Shown here: piece after piece, positions 47,086-59,862 of the stretch
How the letters are laid out: the number at the start of each line of letters is the position of its first letter
Position numbering within the stretch: the first letter of the stretch is position 1
NCBI GenBank assembly: GCA_030063045.1
Contig: JAQSEB010000059.1
Location: forward strand, 1,736,001-1,800,000
Length of the DNA: 64,000 bases
Direction: 5' to 3'
Origin: Pratylenchus scribneri
Taxonomy: Eukaryota; Nematoda; Chromadorea; Rhabditida; Pratylenchidae
Notes under the pieces: model-generated
What the model was told of the DNA's origin: nothing
The model's input: the letters and a program-made list of their open reading frames with translations, nothing else
Database searches by the model: none
Made by a program: the position numbers and the translations under genes

Positions 47086-48372
47086 TTAGGGCAAAAGATC
47101 GTCGTCATCATCCTCTTCCGCCGCGGCCAATTCATATGCCTGAAAATAAAAATTTATAATAAAAATAAATATTTAAAAACCTCCTGTTCCCGTTTGAGTT
47201 GTTCCTCAATTGTTTCCACTTCCGAATTGCGATTGTCCGGATAGCGCAACGCCTTCACCGCATGATTGTGCACATCCAGCAGCTCATTGATGCGATTGTT
47301 GAATTCCCTTTGCGGTTCGGTTCCCCGATATTGGTCATCGGTTTCGCCAAATTTCACATAGGGTTGGTTGGGGAAGGCCGGGTCATTGGTAACAATTTGG
47401 GCTCGCAAAATGCCCTCATTGATTGCTTTCATCACAGTGTCATGCGCATCCTCATTAGTCGGTGACTGAAATTATTTAGGACGGTTAAAATGGAAAATTC
47501 AAGCTTAAATTAAATATTTTAATCATCTGATTATTTAAATTTAGGATTTCTATATTTAATAAGTGTTCAAAAATATTATAAATAACCTGTAATTTCACTT
47601 TAACTTCATTGATGAAAATGCGCGAATAAGTCAGGGAAATTTGCCGAATTGCAGTCCGAATAACGCTTTGATGGATGCGTTCAACCAGTGTGAGTGTATT
47701 ATCCTCCAGAAAACGCTTATTAAATTCTGCCGTGGTCTTCAAGTAGCTATCAACGTCGCCCAGTCGAACAGCTTTGGGGAAAGGAATATTTAAAAATTTA
47801 AATTTACTAACAAAAACCTTGAGTCAAGCGAAGATATGGATGAAGGACTTGTTCAAGTTCTTTGACCCGATACAGACTGCGTTCGGGGATTTCGCCAACC
47901 AGCAGTTTGACCAGCACAATCCACTTGTTCACCTCTTGTTTGAAGCCGACTGCTCCATTTTGTGGGGCTTTTCGCAGTGCAAGCTCAAAATTCTTCAATG
48001 CTTTCTTGTATGTGTCCAGTCCAGTTCCTTTGATCGCCTCAAGTCGGCCCAAATAGTAGTACCAATGAGCCCATTCATTGTTGGTGGCTGATTCGGGCAA
48101 ACCTTGGAAGGAGGTGACAAAACTCTCTGCAGATTGATAGTTATTGGCCGAAATGAATGTGCGCAAAATTTTGATAGCCGCAGTTGTCTTTGCATTCTGA
48201 TCCTTCCTGGTTTTGGCCGCAATCAATTGATCATTCAATTTACTTAAAATGTTCAAATTAGCTTTCATTAAATATTTCTAAAATCATACTTGGCTTCTTT
48301 CATCAATTCATTTAGTTCCGGCGCCTCGTCGAAATGATTATTGTTACAGTTGTTTGACGTATCCATATCCAT
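47086..48372 (-). CDS. rpn-3: 26S proteasome regulatory subunit RPN3 (PSMD3), short form
   Basis: Exons 48372-48290, 48242-47818, 47771-47587, 47465-47181, 47139-47086; 343 residues. ATNNEWAHWYYYLGRLEAI matches ANNNEWARYLYYTGRIKAI of human PSMD3; LRKAPQNGAVGFKQEVNKW, VRLGDVDSYL, TLTLVERIHQSVIRTAIRQISLTYSRI (PCI domain) and the acidic end EEDDDDDLLP follow in order. RPN3 is a lid scaffold subunit. The family is about 490-530 residues; here roughly the first 170 are missing. The proposed start gives an acidic MDMDTSNNCN segment with no acceptor nearby upstream, so the short form may be real, or 5' exons lie elsewhere or were lost. Confidence 0.9.
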
Positions 48373-48588
48373 TATTGAATTTAGTTTACGAAAAAAATGC
48401 TTAAAATAATTAATAAAAAATGTTTCTTTGCTTTTAACAAAAATGATGACAAAAACGATAAAACTTCGAATGAAATGAAGCTGTTAGATGATATTTACAA
48501 ATTAGACATTTTCTATTTTCCCTATTGTTCCAAAAAATCTATAGGATTAGTAAGAATCCGTGTTTTTAAAACAATAACTTTTCTTAGA

Positions 48589-51500
48589 ATGGATCAGCAG
48601 CAGCAGGAAGATTTGATTTTAGAACTTCAACGAATAATTCGTGGTTTTTTGTGTAGGAAACGTTTTTACAATGAAATCAGGTTTTTTTTCTCGAATAAAA
48701 TTTACTCATAAAATTCTTAAATATTCAGGATAAAATTGCATCATGAATCACAATCCACGAATCAACTTTGCAAGAATGTGACACTCTTAAGGCTTGGATC
48801 GATTATTTTCAACGCAAATTCTCAACAAAACAATTTGATTGATAGAAAATCAATTTTGCAACTCACTGAATTGATGATCCGATCAATGCGAAGCGGCTCA
48901 ATCCCAGAATCATTTGCCACATTACTACTATCCACAAATTATATGAATTCAGCGTGTCGACTTATCACCCAACTTTCCCAAACAATGCTTCGGATTATTG
49001 GCGAGTCAGATGTATGAATTTTGAATTTTGTGGAAATATTTTAATCGCCAATTTTTAAGGTTTCCAAGCTGTCCGATGCCCGCACAATTGCATCATTCAC
49101 TTCATTATTGCATTTATTGTTGAATTGTTCCGAAGAGAATTGGCCAATTTTGAAGGGCAAAAAGGACGTGGTTCCAATTATGGACAAACTTTGCATCAAA
49201 ATTCTCACTCCGGTGGCAGCCACATCTCAGAATGTTCAAATGCTTACGGTTTGGGGAATAAATTAATTATTCTAATTGAAAATTTTTAGAGGTTGATTGC
49301 AGCAGGATTGAAGGGTGTCAGACAATCGCTCAACGAAAAAGCCATCGATCAACTTTTTTTCATCACTATTAGGTTTATAAAGATTTCGGATTTAATAAAC
49401 ATAATTTTCACTAAATAGAATGTTGCAAATTGTTTCATCAAATGAACCCGATGAACTGTGCCGCAGTTTTGTTGAACTTCTCAAAATTCCATCCATCACA
49501 CTTATCCTAACATTCAATGTATTTTTCTCCAATTTTGGTTTTAATATTTCCAATTTAGACTCTGAAATTGGTGGAAAGCGGTGGCCATTTTGAAAATTCA
49601 ATCAAATGGTTGACAGAACAATTTTCCCTTTGTGAATTTACAACCAGCGATTCGTTGAATTTGGTGGCAAATTTAATTCATTTGGGCTGCAAATACAAAA
49701 ATGTATATATAAATTAATATTTATTTGATTATTTTTTATTCAAATTTAAGGCAATCCAAGCGAAGGGATGCCTTTTGGATTGGGCTTTTTTGGTGAATAA
49801 ATTGCTGGAACATTGTTCGCGGGTGGCAAATGGAGGGAAGAAAAGAGCAGCAAATGCAAACTGGCATCATCCATTGTTGGGATGGACATCCGAGAGAATT
49901 GATGATTGGTTAATTATTTAATATTATTAATTTTTCTCATTTTTTGTAGTTCCCAATTGACATTTACCCGCCTTCATAAACAAATTAGCTCATTGTGGAG
50001 CTATGAAATGGTCCAATTTTTGTCGACCAATTTTTTTGCCACTTCCATTGGATTCATTGATAAGCAGAATGGCGGAAATGGAGGATCGGAAAAGGCCGCA
50101 CGAAAATCCTCCGCAAAATCATTTGGCCTGAATCAATCAGCGAATTCATCAATGGAAAAAATGCCGGCCGAATTTTTACAAAGTAAAATAAAAAATTTTT
50201 TTAAATTAAATATAATCATTTTAACAGAATTTTTTGACAAAATTGCCTCCCGTACGCAAAGTGGAAGTAAAAGGAACGGGGAGAGGACAAGCAACATCCA
50301 ACCAATTCCATTGCCTCCAATTTCCCTTCCAATTGTTCTTTGCCAACTTTATCGGAATGCACTGTTCGCCTTCAACAATTCTCGCATTGACATTCTCTCA
50401 AGTGAGTTTTTGACAGAATTATTTAATAAAAAATTAAACTATCTTAGATTTATCCCGCGACGACTCCCTAATTCTGATTAAACTTTGGCATTTTGTGAGC
50501 GCCGATTTGACCAGTGGATGCAATGGATTGCGCACAAATTTGGGCTATTTGGTCACTGATCCCGAGGTGGCTGCCCCACAATTTGCACCATTACAACTTT
50601 TTGGCGACATTGCTTATTCACTCATTTCGTAATTAATTTTATTAATTAATTTATCTAAAAAATATAAAATTATATTCAATTTGACTTAATTAATAGTAAG
50701 AAGGTTATTAAAAAAATTAAGTTAATTATAAATTTATTTATTTTTTTTTGTATTTTATTTCAATTTTTCAGCATTTTGGATGAGAAGGAAATGTACGAAA
50801 GCGAAAGGCCATTCAGTAGGGAACAATTGCGCAGAATTGCCGTCTTTGCTAATCGTTTTTGTTTCCACGCAATTTGGGATTCCTTAATTGGTAGTATTAG
50901 TAAAAAATTATTAAAATAATTAATTTGCATTAAATAAATTAAAATTGAATAAATTTCCAACTTTTGAGTAGATTTTGACCAAAATCGACCAGCCCAATTG
51001 TTCAATTCAATGTTCCAATTGTTGGGCATTTTATACAATCGGGATTGCCGAAGGCCATTCTCAGTGGAGCCAAATTTTTGGACAATTCCCGAAATTTCCT
51101 CCAAATCATTCATTGGCGAATTCGAACGAAGTGGTCCCAGCCAAAGGGCGCACAAATTGATGGACAAAATGCCACATATTATTCAGGTTGTGATCATTTA
51201 TAAATTTTAGAAAACCTTGAATTCAAATTTTCAGCTTCGTGATCGAATTTTTCTCTTTCGAAAATTAATTGCACAGGACAAGGAATCCTCCGCCCTTTCA
51301 ACCACAATAATCACCGTTGAACGGTCGCGGCTGATTGAAGACGGTAAAAATAAACTAAATTATATGAGCGAATTAAGGAGAAGCAAAAATAAAAGTATAA
51401 TAAATGGGATAAACAAAATAATAAACAATGAGCCCCTATTTAATTCTGATTTTTAATTGTATAAAAAATATATATAAAATTATTCTGCAATTAATTTTTA

Positions 51501-53066
51501 TTTCAGGCTATCGTCAATTGGGCGGACTCAGTGGCCAATCACTTCGCGGCACAATTCGCGTTAAATTCATCAACCAACAAGGATTGGACGAGGCCGGCAT
51601 TGACCAGGATGGGGTAAATAAAATATCAATTTACAAAATAAATTCCACCTTCATTTAAGGTGTTCAAAGAATTTTTGGAACTCACATTGAAAAATGTTTT
51701 CGCCCCTGAACTGAATTTATTCAAAGTAATTTTGCAAATATTTTCCTCATTAAAAATTTGAATTTTTTTTCAGTCAACCCACGACAAATTATTGTTCCCT
51801 TCGTCCACATCGAATATTCAGGAAAATCATTTGGATTTGTTCAATTTTGTTGGCCGAATGCTGGGAAAAGCCGTTTATGAAGGAATTTGCGTGGATGTCC
51901 AATTGGTTGGTTTTTCCATTTATTTAATCCAAAAAAAGCAACAAAATATTCAATTTAATTCAATAATTTTTTATTTAAAGGCTCCCGTTTTATTGGCCTC
52001 CGTCCTTGGCAAACAACTTTGTCCCTTTGATGAGCTGGCCAGTCTGGATCCTTTGCTATATAAGAATTTGACATTTGTAAAACATTATTCCGACTCGGAT
52101 GATGTCGAGGATTTGGCACTGACATTCTCATTCCAGGACGAATTTTTGGGCAAGGTTCGCTCCATTAATTATTTTTTTTTAAATATAATTTTTTCATTCA
52201 GATTTATACACATGAATTGGTGCCCGGTGGTCGAGATTTAAAAGTGAACAATGAAAACAAGTAAATTATTTTATTAAAAAATTAATAAAATATTTTTCAT
52301 CAGGGTCTCTTACCTGCATTTGATGGCCCATTATCGAGTGGTCAAACAAATTCGGGAGCAAACCAAAGCATTTGTGGACGGTTTCCGTTCAATTATCAAG
52401 GAGAAATGGTTGGCCCTATTCAGCACCCATGAACTCCAATTCCTCATTTCTGGCCAATTAAGGTTCATTCAATAAAAGGGAAATATTAAATTTATAATTT
52501 TTAGTGACATTGATTTGGACGATTTACGCAAACATGTCCAATATTATGGTGGCCTCCATTCCAGCCATCGGCTCATTCGATGGCTTTGGTCCATTTTGGA
52601 CGATGAATTCACCGCCGAAGAACGACGACTTTTTTTGAAGGTTTGGAATAATGGAAAAAAAACAAATTTTGATTCTATTCTTTCTTAAATATCTTTAATA
52701 TTTATTATTTTATTGATTAATAATAATTTTTTTAGTTCGTCACCAGCTGCTCCCGTCCTCCTCTACTGGGTTTTGCCTTCTTGGAGCCGTCATTCTCGAT
52801 TCGTTGCATCGAAACATCCGATGATTTGGACCAAGGGGACACATTGGGCTCAGTGATTCGTGGTTTTTTGGCCATTAATAAGAAAAAGCAGCCAATCAAT
52901 GAACGGTTGCCGACGGCCTCAACCTGCTTCAATCTTCTTAAATTGCCAAATTACACAAAAAAGTGGGCTTGATTTATTATTAATAATTATTGTTTTTTGT
53001 AGATCAATTCTGCTGGAAAAGTTGCGCTATGCAATCCATGCGGAGACTGGCTTTGAATTGAGTTGA
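48589..53066 (+). CDS. UBE3B: HECT E3 ubiquitin ligase UBE3B
   Basis: Twenty-two exons: 48589-48680, 48729-49011, 49060-49248, 49290-49372, 49419-49518, 49559-49702, 49751-49908, 49950-50182, 50228-50401, 50448-50628, 50772-50890, 50972-51186, 51235-51343, 51507-51613, 51660-51725, 51774-51905, 51981-52154, 52202-52260, 52304-52462, 52505-52640, 52736-52962, 53003-53066; 1067 residues, one less than human UBE3B. N-terminal IQ motif ([14 protein letters not shown], binds calmodulin), then [26 protein letters not shown] and [24 protein letters not shown] domain with [38 protein letters not shown] and catalytic Cys1035 in [15 protein letters not shown]. elegans OXI-1 is the likely ortholog. TTCTTAG just before the ATG may be a spliced-leader acceptor. 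Confidence 0.96.
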
Positions 53067-53284
53067 CCCAAACAAATCCCGGATGATGAATAATTTTTAT
53101 TTATTGTGCATAACATTTTTTCACCCATTTATTTTGTGTCCTCCATTCTAGTCCCAAATTAGTAAATAAATATTTTTATTTTAAAAAAATACATTTTTAT
53201 TATTAATATTTTATTGAAAATAATAATGTAAATATTTTAATTTAATTATTATTAATTGTTTCAATTTATTAAATTAAGCCAGAG

Positions 53285-56200
53285 ATGTCTCGGCACAGGA
53301 ATGTCCGGAAATTGAATATTGAGGAAGGTTTGTGAATAATTAAATATATTAATTAAAATATTTTTTAAGAATTGGAAGAGGACGACGACGATTTTTATGA
53401 AGAAGATGAAGAGGATGAGGCAGTTACGCCGGAAACATGTAGGCTATTGGATTGAAACAAAAATATATTGAAATATTTAGCAAAATTCCTCTACAAACGA
53501 CCCGGATTCCCTCAACCTGCACAGTCATCTACGGGAAGCCGGCAACAACCGCCACCAATTGCGAAGGAATCGGAAAGAAGAAATGGCGACGAATTTGAAC
53601 AAATGGATGAAAAAGGTTTTATCGAAATAAAAATTGTTATATTTTTTTGAAGCAATTTCACGGCCAAAACCTCCTCCACCTGTCGCAAAATCATCGCCAG
53701 CCATGGCCATTCCACCGGTTGTGGAGAATTTGCGAATCGATGAATCGACCAAACATCGAGCAAGCTCAAAATCACCAGGTCGGACGGCAACACCAAAGCA
53801 GACGCTCAGCAATTTGGAATTGGCATTGGCGGCCACACCAAAATACAGGTTTAAAAGAATAAGAAATAGGACGACGATTCAATTTTAGACAGAGACAAAG
53901 GCCAGCAGACACACAACCGGCCCTGAATTTGGTCATTGTTGGCCATGTGGATGCGGGTAAAAGCACATTGGTTGGCCATCTTCTCTATTTGGTAGGCTTT
54001 TTTAAATTAAAATGAAATTTTATACGAAAAACCATATTAATATTTTCGAAGAGTAATTGGCACGAACTCTAAACTAATCCATTGAATTTCAATTAAAAAT
54101 TGTATTAAAAGACTTAATTAAGAACTCATTTTTTTGTAAAATTTTTAAAACCTGAAGAAAAATAGGGAAAAAAGAGCTGACCCCGGCCGGGATCGAACCG
54201 GCGACCTTTCGCGTGTAAAGCGAACGTGATAACCACTACACTACGAGGCCTAGCGTGACTCAATCCTAAAGGGGAATTGGTAGGAGTAGAAAATATCCCT
54301 TTCTTTTTAATCTCGTTGTCAATAAAATAATTTCTTAAATTTTTTTCCAGCTGGGTAACGTGGATGAACGTTCAATGCATCGGTATCGGCAGGACTCCTC
54401 TCGATTGGGCAAATCTTCCTTTGCATTTGCTTGGATTTTGTAAATATTTTTTGTATAAAATTATTTAAAATTAAATTTTAAAGGGATGAATCCGAAGAGG
54501 AAAGGGCCCGAGGTGTCACAATGGTTTGTTTCAATTCCAACAATTTTATTGCCCATTTTTAGGACATTGCCAGGACCAATTTTGAGACTGCTTCCGGCCG
54601 TAAATTTCACATTTTGGATGCGCCAGGCCACAAGGATTTCATCCCAAATATGATCACCGGAGCGGCGCAGGCCGATGCCGCACTTTTGGTGGTGAATGCA
54701 ACTCGAGGTAATTTTTTGAAATTTCTAACCTAGTAAATGGTATTATTTAGGTGAATTCGAAACCGGTTTTGACCAGGGTGGTCAAACGAGGGAGCATGCA
54801 ATGTTGGTTCGAGCACTCGGTATTTTGGCATTTTTTAACCAAAACACAATTTTCTCTTAAGGCGTTTCCCGTCTTGTTGTGGCTGTGAACAAATTGGACA
54901 CTTGTGATTGGTCCCAACAACGTTTCGATGAACTTTGCTCAATTTTGTCCGCATTTTTGTTGCGCCGTGCCGGTTTTGAACAAATCAAATTTGTACCCGT
55001 CTCCGGGCTTCATGGCATCAATTTGACCCAAAAACCGGCCACCAATCATCCTCTCGCCGAATGGTATTCCCAAGGATCAACATTGGTCGACGCATTGGGT
55101 AATTTAAAAACTTTATAAAAGGGAAAAATATTAAATCGGGGAAAATTTACAAATTATTTAAAATTTTTATGAAAACTAAAAAATAATTATATTAAAACAT
55201 AGAATGGCTTCCTTTACCGGCGGTGGTGGCAAATTCACCTGGCGAAAATCCGCCTCCAATGCGGGCAATCGTGAATGACATTTTACGAATGGCCCCAGGC
55301 ACTTTGGTGTTGACAGCCAAGCTGGAAAGTGGGCACATTGAAACGGGCGACAAATTATTCCTCATGCCTGAAGCCAATCCAGTTACTGTCAAGGGTAGGT
55401 ATTTTCTAATTTTATTAATTTAATATTTGAAATTCAGCAATTTCTATTGACGAGCCATCTTCAATGCGCGGCGGTTCCGCATCGACTTCTGCAATTTCCA
55501 GTTTGGCTGCTTCCAAATCCGTAGATCAACAACAGCAGGTTAAAATTATCAAAAAAAATAAACTAATCTCTTTTTATTGATCTTGGGTCAGAATAGGGGG
55601 TATTCTACAATTATTGATTTTAATTCTAATTGTAAATTTCTGATTTTCGATTGTAATTGTAATTCTGATTTGCGAATTGTAATTGTAAATCTGATTTGCG
55701 ATTGTAATTGTAATTCTGATTTGCGATTGTAATTGTAATTCTGATTTGCGATTGTAATTGTAAATTTCTGATTTTCGATTGTAATTGTAATTCTGATTTG
55801 CGATTGTAATTGTAATTCTGATTTTCGATTGTAATTTTAATTCTGATTTGCGATTGTAATTGTAAAATTCTGATTTGCGAATTGTAATTGTAATTCTGAT
55901 TTGCGATTGTAATTGTAATTCTGATTTGCGATTGTAATTGTAATTCTGATTTGCGATTGTAATTGTAAATTTCTGATTTTCGATTGTAATTGTAATTCTG
56001 ATTTGCGAATTGTAATTGTAAATCTGATTTGCGATTGTAATTGTAATTCTGATTTTCGATTGTAATTTTAATTCTGATTTGCGATTGTAATTGTAAAATT
56101 CTGATTTGCGAATTGTAATTGTAAATCTGATTTGCGATTGTAATTGTAATTCTGATTTTCGATTGTAATTTTAATTCTGATTTGCGATTGTAATTGTAAA

Positions 56201-57158
56201 ATTCTGATTTGCGATTGTAATTGTAATTCTGATTTGCGATTGTAATTGTAAAATTCTGATTTGCGATTGTAATTGTAATTCTGATTTGCGATTGTAATTG
56301 TAATTCTGATTTGCGATTGTAATTGTAATTCTGATTTGCGATTGTAATTGTAAAATTCTGATTTGCGATTGTAATTGTAAATTTCTGATTTTCGATTGTA
56401 ATTGTAATTCTGATTTGCGATTGTAATTAAGTAGAAAAATTCAGTCATTTAATCAAAAAATTAATTTTGTTAAAACAAATTTAGGTGTGTTTTGCCGGCG
56501 ACCAGGCCATTTTAACTCTGACTGGCGCATTCGAACCAGATTCAGTCTTCCCGGGCCACGTCCTTTGCAGGGGCGGAACGGTTTGTTGAATTCGAATTAT
56601 TTAAAAATTAATCTATTGATTTTAAATTTCTCAAAAATCATCAGTCATTTTAATTTTTATTTTCGATAATTTTAAAATAAAAATTCTACTAATAAATTTA
56701 ATTTAGTTTCAAATTCCATTATTCTCAGGAATTGCTACTTCCCTGCCGTCAATTTCGGTGCCAATTAGTCACTTTCGACATCCGAATGCCCATTCTCCGT
56801 AAAACTTTTCTTGTTTAATATTTTTAAATTTGGTTTTAAGGTGGCGCCCGTGCCGAATTATTCATCCATTCATTGAGAGTGCCTTGTGTGGTCAGCCAAC
56901 TTTTTGTGATGCATCCGGGCGGTGGCGAACAGGAAAAACGAAATCCAAGGTAAAAATCAACCCAAAATTTCGTTCAAAATAAATTTTTTTTGCAGATTTT
57001 TGCCCCGCAATGTTTCGGCCATTGTGGAAATTCGAACGGAGCAGCCAATTAGTGTGGAGCCATTTGGACGCCAAAAACAGCTGGGCCGTGTTGCATTGCG
57101 GGCTGCTGGCGAAACAATCGCAGCCGGAATTGTGCTCGACTCATCCATATCGAATTGA
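53285..57158 (+). CDS. HBS1L: HBS1 ribosome-rescue GTPase
   Basis: Sixteen exons: 53285-53327, 53370-53438, 53481-53615, 53653-53848, 53889-53991, 54351-54439, 54484-54523, 54563-54707, 54751-54819, 54862-55098, 55203-55394, 55438-55538, 56485-56580, 56729-56798, 56841-56949, 56996-57158; 618 residues. Acidic, then Pro/Ser-rich N-terminus. GTPase domain: P-loop GHVDAGKST from residue 166, [16 protein letters not shown] (switch I), [28 protein letters not shown], then EF-Tu-like domains 2 and 3 ending [21 protein letters not shown]1 with Pelota dissociates stalled ribosomes (no-go and non-stop decay). Two introns are unusual: one holds an antisense tRNA-Val, one a minisatellite. Exon 14 must start at 56729 (ELLLPCRQF), not at the earlier TTTAG. 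Confidence 0.96.
54178..54250 (-). tRNA. tRNA-Val (anticodon TAC)
   Basis: Minus strand GGCCTCG...CGGGGTC acceptor pairs with wobble pairs, D arm TAGTGTAGTGGTTATCACG, anticodon stem TCGCT.. with loop TTTACAC (TAC), T arm GCCGGTTCGATCCCGGC. Inside the 359-base HBS1 intron 53992-54350, antisense to the host. Confidence 0.95.
55621..56429 (-). repeat. Intronic minisatellite in HBS1
   Basis: About 30 units of the 25-28 base minisatellite in the inverse orientation to those at 9.9 and 60.2 kb (plus strand reads GATTGTAATTGTAATTCTG then ATTTGC). More divergent than the other arrays (GATTTTCG, GCGAATTG and TTTTAATTC variants). Confidence 0.97.
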
Positions 57159-57610
57159 GGAGGAAAAGGGAGATAATGATGATGATGAGGCACAAAATGA
57201 ACGGGATGATGAATGATTATGGCCTCCTTTTCGCCCCCCTTTGCCATTTGCCCAAAGCGGATTGTTGATAATTTTCCCTCGACCCTTCCACCCACCAATC
57301 TATGTATTCCCCTCATTCCTTTTACCCATTTTTACATGAAATTTACCAACAAAAACAAATTGTAATTTTTGTATTTTGCCTTCGACCATTCATTCAATTT
57401 TGCTGATGGTCAAATAAAAATTAATTTATTTCACATAATCAAATAGAGAATAAATTGGAGGGCACCACATGATTGCCCTCATTTGACCCCCAAAATGATG
57501 ATGAAGATTTGTTTATCTGAGAATGAGAGGACCAAATTTTGATATAAAGACTCTAACTTCCTCTTTCCTTCACTCTCAATTCGATTCTATTTAAATTTTC
57601 TTAGCAAAAA
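57159..57610. other. Intergenic region between HBS1 and lipase genes
   Basis: HBS1 3' UTR (AATAAA at 57412-57418 region) then likely lipase promoter; CTCTTTCCTTCACTCTC close to the ATG. Confidence 0.4.
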
Positions 57611-59414
57611 ATGGAATTCTCGCAACCATTTTTGCAAATTTTTTCTCTAATTTGTTCCATCCAATTCGCTGAATTTTTCCGTCAAAACCTCCATTATTCT
57701 ACTGAAATCCCAAGGCAACATCATCCTGCAAATTGGACTGTGGAATATTCGAATTCGTTGGCTTTGATTGCGTTGGATTTTGCGGCCGCAGCATTTGCGC
57801 CGGATCCGCGTGGCTGTTTGGCCAAAAATGAGGCCCGTTTGGTGATGCGAGCCCAGCTCCCTTGTGATCCACTCAAGGATGAAGTTAGCAATCGTCTTTT
57901 CGAGATTTTTTTATTAAAAATTCATCAGTGTTGGGCCTACATTGCCATTTCATCCAGCTTCATTGTGTTCAGTGTCAGGGGCACTCGAACTCAAACCCAA
58001 CTAATTATCGAAATTATTGAATCAATGACTGGTGAAATTTTTTCCAATTTTTAAATATTTTCTTTCATCGAATAGAACCAAAAAAGAGTTTCCCTACGGG
58101 TGGTTCAGTCCAACATTATTTCTACGAATCATTGCAGACTATTTGGAATGCTGGATTCGGACAGAAATTGAGGGAATTGAAGGAGGTGAATTTAGAAAAT
58201 GAACAAAATTTTGGATATTTTTAAAGGCAAATCCCCATTTGCCCGTCCTCTTCACAGGCCATTCATTGGGTGGGGCAATTGCCTCATTGGCCAGCAGTCA
58301 ATTCGCATTCGAGAACAATGCAACAGTTTGGATTCAAATGAAAATTTAGAAAAAATTGTTCAAATTAGCCCAGTGACACTTTGTTGATCACTTTTGGCCA
58401 ACCCCGTGTTGGCAATCTTCCATATGCTCGAGTTGGTATCCTTAGAAATAAATAAACCAAATTCCCTCAGGGCCATGACCAATTGGTGCCCAATTCATTT
58501 CGGCTTGTCCATCGTTTTGGTTGGAAAAATGTGATAAAAATTATTTTTTATTTAATTTTTTCCCAGACATTGTTCCACATTTGCCATATTGGTTGGAGGG
58601 AATTTTTGTGGATTTTTAATTTTATTTTATTTAAGCTATGAACGGCTGAAAAGTCCACATAGGTAGGTAAAATAAATATTTTTTAAATTAGGTATATAAA
58701 TTAATTTTGTATTTTTTTTTTGTTAAAAATGAAAATAAAAATTATTTGACGCTGACGAGAATTGAACCCTTGATGTGAAGAAAAAAAACAGGCGACTTTA
58801 CCAACTGAGCTAATAGTGACAGGGGAGGGCCGCTTAAATAAAGAGTAATAAAAATGTTTAAATATAGAGGCTCAATTTTATAATAAACTTGTGATATGGG
58901 TGCGGGCAAGTCTAAATAGTTCAGTCGGTAAATGCCCCCATATTTTTTCTCAGATCAAGGGTTCGAAACCCGGTGGCGGCAAATGATTTTTTATAATTTT
59001 AAATCCATAGATATGAATTTTTAAACTATTAAATTACTAATTAGATGCATTCCACTTCTTGGGCATGGCCCATTCCACCATGGGACAGAGATTTGGTTCC
59101 CTGCCGAGGATATGGACGCACAAAATTCTCTTTATGTAATTTGCAATGGCCGTCCATTTGGGGAGGATCAAAATTGCAGGTATAATTAAAAAATAATTAA
59201 AATTTCCATTCATTTATTTTTAAGCAATGCGCATTTTGTTCGATTTCAAGTTCGCGATCATCTTTTCTATTTTGGAAAGGATGTGGACGGCTATGGTAAT
59301 TCGGGATGCCGCCCTCAGCAGCAAAATCACCAGGAAAGACGACGAATTTGGGTGGGAAGGAGGGGCAAAAATCAAAGAAGGTGGAGGAATAATTCCTCAA
59401 GGGGAAGGCAATAA
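57611..59414 (+). CDS. Class 3 lipase, probably secreted
   Basis: Ten exons: 57611-57883, 57929-58031, 58076-58185, 58227-58325, 58369-58431, 58471-58519, 58567-58591, 58636-58662, 59045-59179, 59225-59414; 357 residues. Hydrophobic N-terminus (PFLQIFSLICSIQFAEFF) is a weak signal peptide. Fungal-lipase-like core: VFSVRGTRTQTQ, nucleophile elbow TGHSLGGAIASLA (Ser175), TFGQPRVGN, HRFDIVPHLP (candidate Asp) and FHHGTEIWFP (candidate His). It would hydrolyse acylglycerols, outside the cell or in the gut lumen. Exons 7 and 8 are 25 and 27 bases. The last exon is a long basic Arg/Gln/Gly tail. The 382-base intron 58663-59044 holds an inverted pair of tRNA-like elements. Confidence 0.92.
58748..58820 (-). 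repeat. tRNA-like SINE element, copy F
   Basis: Minus strand: TTAGCTCAGTTGGTAAAG (A box) and AAGGGTTCAATTCTCG (B box), then CAAATAATTTTTATTTT. tRNA length, but acceptor and anticodon stems do not pair and an 8-T run occupies the anticodon arm. Inverted relative to copy G 90 bases on. Confidence 0.6.
58910..58981 (+). repeat. tRNA-like SINE element, copy G
   Basis: TAGTTCAGTCGGTAAATG (A box), ATCAAGGGTTCGAAACCC (B box), then CAAATGATTTTTTATAATTTT. Shares layout and the tail start CAAAT-ATTTTT with copies F and B. Confidence 0.6.
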
Positions 59415-59862
59415 ATGGAATGGAAATTGGAGGGAAAATTATTAAATTGTGTAAAATTGTATATTTTTATTTACTTTTATTCATGATAAAAAAATGATAA
59501 AATTAATTCAAAGGCAAAATTATTTATATCAAAAAATGGAGCAAAAAATATTTTCAAAACTGGCTGAAAATAAAAACTAACAATTTTCAAATTATTTGAT
59601 TGAATATGCATGGATGGATGGAGGGAGTAGAATTTTTTCATTAAAAATACTGATGATGAAATGGATTGATAAAAAACAATTTTTGGTCTTATTTCAGATT
59701 GGGTGATTTTTGGTTGAAATATTTGCAAAATATTTGGGAAAACCTCCACAGGGGTAATTTACAATCCAAAATATTATATGTGCCAATTTGTCAAAATAAT
59801 ATTAAATTCCCGTATTCCACATTTTCAATTTCATTCATCCATTCAATTCTTTTCTGTTCGGG
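59415..59862. other. Intergenic region between convergent lipase and Rab genes
   Basis: AT-rich 3' UTR sequence; no other feature recognised. Confidence 0.4.

Noticed and set aside
56068..56448. A 126-codon frame made of [11 protein letters not shown] repeats
   Set aside because: It is the translation of the minisatellite in the HBS1 intron.
58748..58981. Two tRNA genes in the lipase intron
   Set aside because: A and B boxes are present, but acceptor and anticodon stems do not pair, so they are listed as SINE-like elements.
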